From Arbacia lixula (taxonomy: Eukaryota > Echinodermata > Echinoidea > Arbacioida > Arbaciidae): a stretch of DNA of 64,000 nt. Shown piece by piece: positions 56,001-64,000 of this stretch; the first letter of the stretch is position 1; every line of letters begins with the position of its first letter. A program made the translations under genes and the position numbers. The notes beneath the pieces are model-generated. The model ran no database searches, had not been told where the DNA came from, and worked only from the letters and a program-made list of their open reading frames with translations. The stretch is taken from contig OZ022586.1 of the NCBI GenBank assembly GCA_963669155.1, positions 1,283,977-1,347,976 on the forward strand, read 5' to 3'.

Positions 56001-59000
56001 TTTTAATGTGTCAGCCATGTAGTGGCTGGATGGCATTATGTTTCTGTATTGTCCATCTGTCCAGATCTCATCTAATATGATAACTCAAGAATGATTGACC
56101 AAATTTTATATTAGTGAGCATATTCATAATATATGACAGGACAACAAACTGATTGGGTACAGGTCACAGGTTGTGGTCAAATCCTAAGATAATAACTCAA
56201 AAATGTTGGACCAAACTTGGTACAATGATGACATATGAAAGGACAATTCAGCTATGATATTTTGGTCAGATAGGTTAAAGTTCAAAGGTTATAGGTCAAG
56301 GTGAAATTCTAAAATGTTTTTTTTTTCTATGTGATAACTCAATAGATATTTGACCAAACTGTACAAAGATTACATATGACTGCACAATTAACTGATAAGT
56401 CAAAGTGAAATGTCTTCAGGTGAAGGTCACATTGTAAGATTTTGCTGATTTTGTGATAACTTGTGAAATATTTAACCATAATATCAGCAACTTTGGTACA
56501 ATGATTATGGCAATACCTCGGTGTCTCTGTATGGGGTGTTGAAGGCATACCAGGCAACTGTGACAGTCAAATTTTTCAAGTATTGAGAATATAAGATGCC
56601 AGCTGCCTGTTAATCTTACTTTTGTTCATTTTGACATAATTTGCACAGTTTGTTTTCCTTGCGGTGTTGATGATAATGTTGGAGGTAATAAACATCATTT
56701 ATGTGAACTATGCCCATTTGCAAAAAAAGGCTCATCACAAAGTGTCTAAATGAATTAAGGAATGAAATTTGATGGAAAAGAACATTTTGTTTCATTTGAC
56801 AATCTTTCTAATTTTTTATCATTTTTTTTTTTAAATTCTTTTCTATACTACATGTAGTTGGGTTTTGTTTACCGTAAGTGATGCTGGGCACTGATTGGAT
56901 TATTGAAGGGAATTGCAGAGTAATAATATGTTCACATCAATTCTACTTCAATGCACATGCTGGTTCATGGATATCACATACTGTTAACTAATGCTAGGTA
57001 ATATAGTTAAAGACTTTGATGCTTTAATTTTGTAGCAGCTTTTAGGATACCATCAGTTGATGATATAATTATGATTACATTGAACCAAATAACATAGACT
57101 ATATGATAACATGACGAAGTGAATGGTTAAGAACCAGATGAAGTTCTGTTTTATATTTGGGGCTCTTATAAACAACATATTAATAGCATGAAGAATGAAT
57201 ATGTAAATTCACATGAATATTGTACATATAATGTTGTGATTATTGAACTTTCTCTCAAATGCACAAAGTCAAGTACTTGTACATGTATGTTGTATTTTCT
57301 TAATTTGGAGAGAAAGTTTGACCTTTCCATATTTTGATATGTTTGTTTCGATAAACAATTACCACTGCATAATTACAAAAATAAAACAGGATCAAAAACA
57401 AAAAATATGTGTTTGATATGTAACTTTGAATTTGATTACTTCGAATGATTCTTGTCCTCACCTCAGGTCAGATATTAAATGTTTCGCACATAATCACTGG
57501 TGGAGGTTATACACGTATCTCTAGTTGCATATACCCTTCTGCAGGATTTTGAACCTATGTTATTGTAAATAGAGATAATACTTGCAATAATATTTACATG
57601 TACCTTACATCAACAATTCAAAGGTTTCTTTTTTTTCTATTAGAACAAAAGCAATGGTGGAGGGTGAAAATCATCATCAACATGAATGTATGCAAATGGA
57701 TTGACTCCTTCATGTAGTATAAGGTTTTTCCCAATACATACATGTAGACCATGTTTTCCCAGTGTTTTCTTTACCAGTATTATCAAAAAGTTCAAATGGA
57801 AGAGGGTAGTTCAACTTATAAATGTGGTGTAGACTTCCACAGTCATGAATTTTAATATCTGTAATCTTTAACTGCTGAAATGAGTTTGATATCTTTGAAG
57901 AGCAACTTCTGATGAGGAGGTTTTATTCATTATGTACACATGCAGTGTTTGATTTGTCCAATAGGTATAGCAAATTATCAGTCTTGCTGAAAACAGTGAC
58001 AGACAGGGGTGTTAATAAGGTTCCATCTTTGTTACCAATGCCACTGTAATCTTCTTTATCATTACATCATAATCGATACAAGTCCTAATTACAACTTTCA
58101 TTCCTGAAAATGTTCACAGTTGAGAGCATTATACTGCGGTCACCATCTTACACAGATCCATTTTCTTCCCTTTTCTAGCTACCGCTAAAAAAAACACTTT
58201 AGTCCGCGGCATCGACGCCAGCATCTCACCGGAACCTCTGAGCTTGAACGTGGCCAATGCTGAGTTCATCGGTTACTGGGGTCACCTGGCGAACTCCAAT
58301 GACCCCAATGTGGCCGTTGACTTGGAGTACGTTGAGCTGATCTTGAGTCGAGGGGCGAATGTGAACTCCACAGACAAGTATGGCCAGACGGCTCTTCATG
58401 AGGTTGGTCTGAGCTATTGTTGTGTTTGGATCGTTTGTTTGTATGTTGATACAGTATGTGGAAACACACAGCCACGCTGTCAATGATTACTGTATACGCC
58501 ATATATTTAGTGAGTCTAATTTTTCGCAATTCGGGACTTCGCAACAATTTCGCGAGTTGTTGAATTTGTGATCGTGGAGTACTAGTCCTTGTGCTGTGCA
58601 CATGTACATTGTATTCATAATTATTTTTGTGTGTTGCTAAATTCGCGAATAGCACCCAACTCGCAAAATTCGCAAAAATAAAAAACCTGCGAAATATATG
58701 GCGTATACAGTATGTGGAAACACACATTTATGCAGTGACTGATTAAGTTGGAGATTTTGTATATTGAAGTAGTATCGTTGCATTTATTCTCAGCATCTGC
58801 TCACAGCACATAATATATACAAGATATTTTGTAGAGAGCAGTCTGCAATTCACTCCTTCTTCTTCCAGCATCTAACTCCAACTTCTCCTTCGAAGCTTTT
58901 CCCCTCTATTTTAGCCACATGACAATCAACTGGAATTGGGGGTGTGGTCAAATTTATTGGGGGAACATACACATTTAGGATATGGGAGAAGCTAGGGGTG

Positions 59001-62000
59001 TGGCCTCTGCCTGGTAGCTTGACCAAGAGACAAAGAGACAGTTCTTGGAAGCTGTATAGATGGAGATACATGGTCATTTAAGTGGTTTAGCTGGTTTGGG
59101 TAAAAGGATGTTTAGAAGATTTATGATGTGGTCTGAGCAGGAAGGACGAAATATGGAGGAGTAATCTAAACAGTAAAAGGGGGCAAGGGTAATGACTACT
59201 ACACCACAGATGGTGGGAGCGGGGTTATGACAAATTACTTCTATACACACCTACGTCCTTCTGCATGGAAAGATACATTCAAGCCTGTCTATAAAGACCA
59301 CACAAATGCCTCTGTAGACAGATATGGTCTGTATAGACCAGTGTGATTGCATGTGATTATCAAAATTATATTGCAGATTTGTAGAATCGCACATGTTCAT
59401 GACTGTCTTTAAGATATTGGACTTTAAGAAAAGGATTTCTTGTTGTTCTGAAGCTCCATGGATTGATACAGAAAACCCAGACATATATGCAAATAGAACC
59501 AAAGGGCTCTGATAGCATGGATTTTGATTATTGTCTTACATGTCAAGTATATGACCTTACTGAAAGACTGGAAGCAAGCAAACACTTGCAGAACTGATAA
59601 TTATGATGATAATTATCGTAACTTTAATCTGCCTTGAAAATGTTATCAGACTGCAAGAACTTTTTAGGGTATCAGTTTTGCTCTTGTTGGAAATGTTGTC
59701 CATAAAATAAACATGAGTATGTACAACAAATGTGAATTATTATGATCATTATTTCAAATATCTGTTTAATTTCTGTTCCAATCAAGTAATATCTAAAGTC
59801 ATCAAAAAGAATGTGTACAATGAAACTACCTACAGTGCCTACAGAACCACAAATAGGTACAATGAAAAATAAAAGCTCTCTTGCACAGTGTTGATTTTGT
59901 TATTATCATTCTGCATTCCTCTCATGACAATTTTGTTGTCCTTAACAGATCGCAAGAACTTGGGACCCAGATGTGGCTGTCTTCATGATCGGTAAGGGCA
60001 TCAGTGTGAACCAGGCCGATACGTACGGCCGAACCCCGCTCCACGTGGCGGCTGCCGTCGATTTCCCCGAGATGATCAAGGTGCTGCTTGACAATGGAGG
60101 TATGACCTTTGACTTCTTCCAGACACTTTCAAAGAACTTTTTTTTTATTGTTAGCCTTATTTTAATGATTACATGATAATTAAAAAACTAGACCTATATG
60201 CTACACTTGTGGTTCATGAAATGCCTTACAAAATCTCATTGATATCTTTTCAGGTTCTACCATAACCTGATTACATGATTTACATGTATGCTTATCAGGA
60301 AAAATGGTGTGCTTGCCAACATCTTTTAAGTACTTGCGTGTAATTGATAAACTAGTGCTGATACCCTAAGACAGTATCAATATAGATCAATGGTTGAGAG
60401 ACCACCTCACATTTGATATCATAAAATTGAAATTTGAAGAGATCATAACTTTCTTTTCCTTTGACGGATTTTCATCAAACCTTCACTAATATGTTTCTTT
60501 CATGTTTCTGTTTTTATCATATCAAAGTTAACTTTTGGATGGACTGTCCCTTTAATATATGTTCTCACTTTCCCTGTTTGTCAGCTGACATTGAGAGCCT
60601 AACGGAGAAAGAGCTTCAGACTCCGCTGCACTACGCCGCCCGTAATGATGCATGTTGCGCCCTCCAGGTCCTGATAAAGAAAGGTGCCAAACTGCACCCC
60701 CGGGATTACAAGGGGCGCACCCCGTTGCTCGTTGCTGCTGAACTGGGTGAGTTGTCTGGTACTGACATGTACACCCCAGCTGAAAGGAATTGGCATAGGG
60801 AAAGGGGATTAAAGGGAAGAAAGAGAAGGAGCCGCAGTTTTAAACCGTGGTATATTTTGTCTAGTTCAGCATGAAACATGATGCATTAGCCTAAAAATCA
60901 TCATGTTTCACGCTGAACTGGACAAAATAAACTGCGGTTTAAAACTGCAGCTCATTCCCTTTCTCCCCTCTCCCATTCCCTTTCCCTTTCCCTATGCCAA
61001 TTCCTTTGAGCTGTAGTGTACTGACCATGGCCTTGTTGCATAAAACTTACGATTAATGGTAACTCTGCCACCAATGGTAACTATAGTAACATCACTTGGC
61101 AGCCAATCAAATTCAAGGTTTCCATAGTACATGTAGCTGCCATTGAGAGCAAAGTTACCATCAATGGTAAGTTTTATGCAACAGAGCCCATATCAATATT
61201 TTCATGTTTATATTCAATAATTGTTACAATCTAAATGGCCAGTGAGTATGACAGCTAGTTGTTGCCATGGTAATTGATTACCATATCATGATTAGCTTCG
61301 TAATAATATGCCATTACATGTAAGTCATTACTGCACCAATTACACACACAAATTCCATTGTACAAAACTTTGCATGACGCTAAAAGAGCTATCATATAGT
61401 TTATATTCAACATGAAAAATTGGAAAACATATACAATAGACTTTTTTTCAATCATCAAGTCCATTGTTGAATTCTGTTTCTATGTTCATATTGATATTTC
61501 TCCTGGATCTTTGCACTGAATCTTTCAAGCTCATCATATACACACTTATGGAATATTTTTTTTCCAGTTGTGTTTGCAAATTGATACAACATTTTAACAC
61601 TCTGGGCCATATTGCATATAGTTCTGTATGGTAACAAGTTATATGTATTGCAACTGTACAATATTGAAGTGCTCAGAGCTCATCGGCTGTCTCTGTGGTA
61701 TACAATCAATTTTGATTTGACCGTTTGACCGTTGGTTTGCTTACCTAGATCGGAGTGAGACGGCCAGTTTGCTGTTGGAGATGGGAGCGAGGGCGTCTGA
61801 TGTTGACCGTACTGGCCATACAGCCCTGCAGGTCATGGTCACCAAGATGCCCGCAGTGGTACGTAGCACCCACGGTGTATAGCTTTAACTCGTTTCAATT
61901 CAATTCAAATGGTAGGTAGCAACCACAGTGTTGAGCTTTAACTCATTGGGGACCATGCAGTCATCCACTACTTGATACCTTATAGGCTATATAACTTCTC

Positions 62001-63705
62001 ATATCCATTACTTCAATTCAATTCAATTCAAATGGTAGGTAGCACCCACAGTGTATAGCTTTAACTCATTGGGGACCGTGCAGTCATCCATTACTTAATA
62101 CCTTTGAGGCTATATAACTTTTCATATCAATTACGTCAATTCAATTCAAATGGAAGGTAGCACCCACAGTGTAGCTGTGACCCATTGGGGACCGTGCAGT
62201 GACCACTTCTTTGTACCTTTGACTTTGAGACTATGTAACTTTTCATATCAATTAGTTCAATTCAATTCAATTCAAATGGTAGGTAGCACCCACAGTGTAT
62301 AGCTTTAACTCATTGGGAACCATGCAGTCATCTACTACTTGATACCTTTGAGGCTATATAACTTTTCATATCAATTAGTTGAATTCAATACAATTCAACT
62401 CAATTCAGATGGTAGGTCGCACCCACAGTGTAGCTGTGACCCATTGGGGACCACGCAGTGACCACTACTTTGTACCTTTGAGACTATATAACTTTTCATA
62501 TCCATTAGTTCAATTCAATTTAATTCAATACAATACAATCTAAATGAGTTTTATTTTTAAAAAATGGCGAAAAAAACAAGCTCTGTGCATTTTGAATGAT
62601 CGTATACTATCCCAGAATATGGTGCGCCATAAAACCGGAAGTATATGTCCCAAAAGCAATCGAGTAGATATTGGTATGGCAATGTGATATTGCTTCATAT
62701 TGGCTTTATGCGATAGGGAGAATGACCCATGACATGAATCTAATCTGTTCACCTGATCAGGCTAAAGATGGGCTGAACCAGCTGTATCGCTGTGATCGAG
62801 CCAACCGCAAGCAGTACTACGACCTCCACCTCCTGGAACCCCTTCCCCTAGACTCCGCCATCGACGTCCCTGCAAGGACAGTGGTAAGTTTGGTGCTAGG
62901 TCAGGCAGGCTGTGTGTAGGTGCTGTGATCTTATGGTAGAGCCTGACAAGATATCAATGAGACTTTGTAAGCCATTTCATGAACCACAAGTAAAGCATAT
63001 AGGTCTAGTTTTTGAAATATCATAGTACCAGAGAACTTTTGAGTCCTTTTATCTTTACTATGGAGATCCACTTTAGAACAAACAATCATTCTTATGACCA
63101 TGATGTTCCTTTTCCACATTTGTCTGTCATTTTAATTGTATTAGTATGTGCAACTTTTAATGTTTATATATGAATATTTGTCTTGTTTGTATAGGACACT
63201 GCCCTGCGGAAATTCAGTGCTATATCAATGAAGGGGATACTCTGTTTAAAAACTGATATAGAATAAATACAAAATAGAATATATCATGATGAGATCATAA
63301 TGTACATTGATGATGAAAGGAATTTATTCATTGATTATTTAATTAATAAATGAATATATGAATAAATGTATGAATGAATACATTTCAATTCAATTTCATC
63401 CTTTAGTCATTTATCAAACAAAATAAAGAACTTTTCATAAACATTGAATACAAGGTATCACAAGAAAGCTAATGATTTGTGAGATGTGATGACCTTTAAC
63501 ATGCGTTTCAATACACATCAAGCAGTAAGATGAATCAAAGTACACATATCAAATAAAAATATGTACTTTCAAAAATACATACATAAATGAATAAATACAT
63601 CTTTTTCTTACAGCTGCAAAGCATTGTTCACTACAACCAGCTTGAGCTGATTATGCATCCTGTCTGCAGGCAGCTCGTTGAGGTCAAGTGGGAGAAATTT
63701 GGCAG
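52740..63705 (+). CDS. TRPA-like ankyrin-repeat cation channel, N-terminal part (eight exons; runs past the window)
   Basis: Join 52740-53022, 54039-54053, 58179-58402, 59949-60099, 60585-60746, 61749-61858, 62761-62883, 63614-63705: about 386 residues, all junctions in phase. A basic N-terminus is followed by four clear ankyrin repeats (DKYGQTALHEIA, DTYGRTPLHVAAA, ELQTPLHYAARND, DYKGRTPLLVAAE) and a weaker fifth (DRTGHTALQVM). After them comes GLNQLYRCDRANRKQYYDLH and HYNQLELIMHPVCRQLVEVK followed by WEKFG, the pre-S1 segment of painless/pyrexia/TRPA-type channels. The six membrane segments and pore lie beyond the window. Such channels are plasma-membrane cation channels that respond to heat or noxious chemicals. 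The subfamily cannot be fixed without the pore; other ankyrin-TRP types are possible. Confidence 0.75.
53023..54038 (+). other. Channel gene intron 1 with foldback element
   Basis: A palindromic element occupies 53106-53476; the rest shows nothing recognisable. Confidence 0.65.
53106..53476. mobile_element. 371-bp foldback element
   Basis: Ends 'attggcc' and 'ggccaat'. A perfect 20-bp inner stem ('tatggtttagaccaaggttt' and its complement, loop about 17 b) lies at about 53251-53308, with diverged outer arms mirrored to the ends ('cacaaag', 'ctttgtg'). Confidence 0.8.
54039..54053 (+). CDS. Channel gene, candidate 15-nt microexon
   Basis: Flanked by a polypyrimidine tract and acceptor (ctttaaacag) and a donor (atg|gtacgt). 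Phase 1 on both sides; adds five residues (AVQEN with the split codon) without changing the frame. It may be optional: exon 1 also joins the next exon in frame. Confidence 0.5.
54954..55196. mobile_element. Palindromic element PAL, copy 2
   Basis: A near-perfect ~240-bp inverted repeat: 'agctcaaaggaattgggaaa' mirrors 'ttgccaattcctttgagct', with 'gtccagttcagcatgaaac' mirrored around the centre near 55065-55080. Confidence 0.85.
56070..56560. repeat. Degenerate tandem repeat with AGGTCA motifs
   Basis: 'gataactcaa' or a close variant returns near 56080, 56192, 56333 and 56454 (spacing about 110-140), each time followed by 'ttgacca/ggacca' and later by 'aggtca', 'caggtga' or 'aaggtc'. Four diverged units. 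Confidence 0.7.
58179..58402 (+). CDS. Channel gene exon 3
   Basis: Acceptor cttttctag, donor catgag|gttggt. Codes NTLVRGIDASISPEPLSLNV to the first ankyrin repeat start (DKYGQTALHE). Confidence 0.8.
58403..59948 (+). other. Channel gene intron 3
   Basis: Includes a palindromic pair: 'ctgtatacgccatatattt' near 58490 mirrors 'atatatggcgtatacag' near 58695, bounding a ~220-bp element with 'aatttcgcga/attcgcaaa' text. It also holds a fragment related to the 43787 MITE at about 59272-59345. Confidence 0.6.
59949..60099 (+). CDS. Channel gene exon 4
   Basis: Acceptor cttaacag, donor ggag|gtatga. Completes ankyrin repeat 1 and codes repeat 2 (DTYGRTPLHVAAA to LLDNG). Confidence 0.85.
60585..60746 (+). 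CDS. Channel gene exon 5
   Basis: Acceptor tttgtcag, donor actgg|gtgag. Codes repeat 3 (LQTPLHYAARND) and the start of repeat 4 (YKGRTPLLVAAEL). Confidence 0.85.
60769..61021. mobile_element. Palindromic element PAL, copy 3
   Basis: Begins 23 bp after exon 5; the ends 'gtacacc..agctgaaagg' and 'cctttgagctgtagtgtac' are inverted repeats with the same interior as copies 1 and 2. Confidence 0.85.
61030..61187. mobile_element. 158-bp GCCC-type MITE, second copy
   Basis: Termini 'gccttgttgcataaaactta' and 'taagttttatgcaacagagc'. Flanks CCATG and CCATA could be a slightly decayed 5-bp target duplication. Related to 43358-43512. Confidence 0.85.
61749..61858 (+). CDS. Channel gene exon 6
   Basis: Acceptor cttacctag, donor gcagtg|gtacgt. 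Codes DRSETASLLLEMGARASDVD and the weak repeat 5 (RTGHTALQVMV). Confidence 0.85.
61859..62530. repeat. ~122-bp tandem repeat that starts at the exon 6 splice donor
   Basis: The first bases of the intron (gtacgtagcacccac) are the start of the repeat unit. Full units begin near 61911, 62034, 62156, 62278 and 62411 with 'tggtaggtagcacccacag', each followed by 'tataacttttcatatc' and (CAATT)n. Spacing is 121-133. Confidence 0.85.
62629..62724. mobile_element. Right-end fragment of the 389-bp MITE
   Basis: Matches 34329-34421 ('accggaagtatacgtccc' type text to 'gcgatagggagaat') and stops 36 bp before exon 7. Confidence 0.75.
62761..62883 (+). CDS. Channel gene exon 7
   Basis: Acceptor tgatcag, donor acagtg|gtaagt. 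Codes AKDGLNQLYRCDRANRKQYY to DVPARTV. Confidence 0.85.
62884..63613 (+). other. Channel gene intron 7 with LINE/SINE tails
   Basis: 'tgctatatcaatgaaggg' near 63221 resembles a LINE 3' end; 'caattcaatttcatc' near 63387 resembles a minus-strand tail. Nothing else recognised. Confidence 0.5.
63614..63705 (+). CDS. Channel gene exon 8 (last in window)
   Basis: Acceptor cttacag, donor ggcag|gtagga, ends in phase 2. Codes LQSIVHYNQLELIMHPVCRQ and LVEVKWEKFG, the pre-S1 region. Confidence 0.8.
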
Positions 63706-64000
63706 GTAGGAATATTTCTTCTTCCTCTCTCTCTCTCTCTTTCTGTCTCGTCCTCTCTCTCCTCTCCTCTCTTCCTCCTTCACTTTCTGTCTCTTCCTCT
63801 CTCGCCCCCTCTCCTTCTCTCTTCCTCTTTCCTCCTCTCCTTCTCTCTTCCTTCCTCTCTTTCTGTCTCTTCCTCTCTCTCCTCTCCTCTATTTCTCCCT
63901 CACTTTCTCTCTTTTGGTCTCTTCCTCTCTCTCCTCTCTTCCTCCCCCACTTTCTCTCGTTCTGTCTCTTCTTCTCTCTCCTCTCCTTCTCTCTTCCTTG
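63706..64000. repeat. CT-rich low-complexity repeat
   Basis: Repeated 'ctctctcctctcctctcttc' type text to the window end, within the next intron. Confidence 0.9.

Larger units (their letters stand above)
54054..58178 (+). other. Channel gene intron 2
   Basis: 4.1 kb. Holds PAL copy 2 (54954-55196) and the AGGTCA-rich tandem repeat (56070-56560); otherwise nothing recognised. Confidence 0.65.

Noticed and set aside
1-64000. CRISPR arrays, operons or bacterial islands
   Set aside because: The repeats are foldback or tandem satellites without regular spacers, and all genes are spliced; the DNA is eukaryotic nuclear.

Overview
The window is animal nuclear DNA: AT-rich, with long introns, spliced genes with GT-AG borders, and dense foldback DNA elements, minisatellites and homopolymer G tracts. 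The gene content (lineage-expanded polydactyl C2H2 zinc-finger genes, an SSAT-like acetyltransferase pair, a TRPA-like ankyrin channel, and a LINE with a restriction-like endonuclease) suits a marine invertebrate deuterostome. An echinoderm such as a sea urchin is my best guess, but nothing in the window proves it. A 200-N scaffold gap lies at 1262-1461, next to G/C runs.

Layout. 1-1261: foldback/G-tract repeat. 1670-4576: zinc-finger gene A (two visible coding exons, 564 aa, 16 fingers), with duplicated 3' flank to about 6.7 kb. 8.07-13.6 kb: repeat block holding a 5'-truncated, frame-broken LINE with reverse transcriptase and restriction-like endonuclease. 13.6-20.8 kb: minisatellites, G-tract repeats and a ~545-bp tandem repeat. 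20.94-29.17 kb: two tandem GNAT acetyltransferase genes resembling spermidine/spermine N1-acetyltransferase. 29.2-35.7 kb: LINE tails, foldback elements, nested MITEs and a degenerate telomere-like array. 35.91-39.17 kb: zinc-finger gene B (624 aa, 19 fingers), a segmental duplicate of A. 43.3-44.65 kb: an inverted duplication with a clean MITE filled/empty-site pair. 45.08-48.42 kb: zinc-finger gene C, split by a 2-base deletion and ending in a second copy of the family's N-terminal acidic linker, followed by zinc-finger relics to about 49.0 kb. 52.7-64.0 kb: the 5' half of a TRPA-like channel gene (eight visible coding exons, about 386 residues, ankyrin region up to the pre-S1 segment), cut by the window end.

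How the parts relate. The three zinc-finger genes share one architecture: a 5' exon coding exactly 34 residues plus one base (phase 1), rich in acidic residues and ending in a Psi-K-x-E SUMO-type motif, then one large exon with an acidic linker (more such motifs) and a long finger array. The same short N-terminal module on different finger arrays is how KRAB or ZAD zinc-finger families are built. I do not recognise this module; with the surrounding decayed transposons it is the best candidate here for an undescribed regulatory system. The acetyltransferase pair is the second interesting locus: the fold and acetyl-CoA loop are readable, but the tyrosine that acts as general acid in SSAT is replaced in both copies, and six perfect TGACGTCA palindromes cluster around them. 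Several palindromic repeat families recur across the window, and one tandem repeat in the channel gene has multiplied the splice donor next to an exon.
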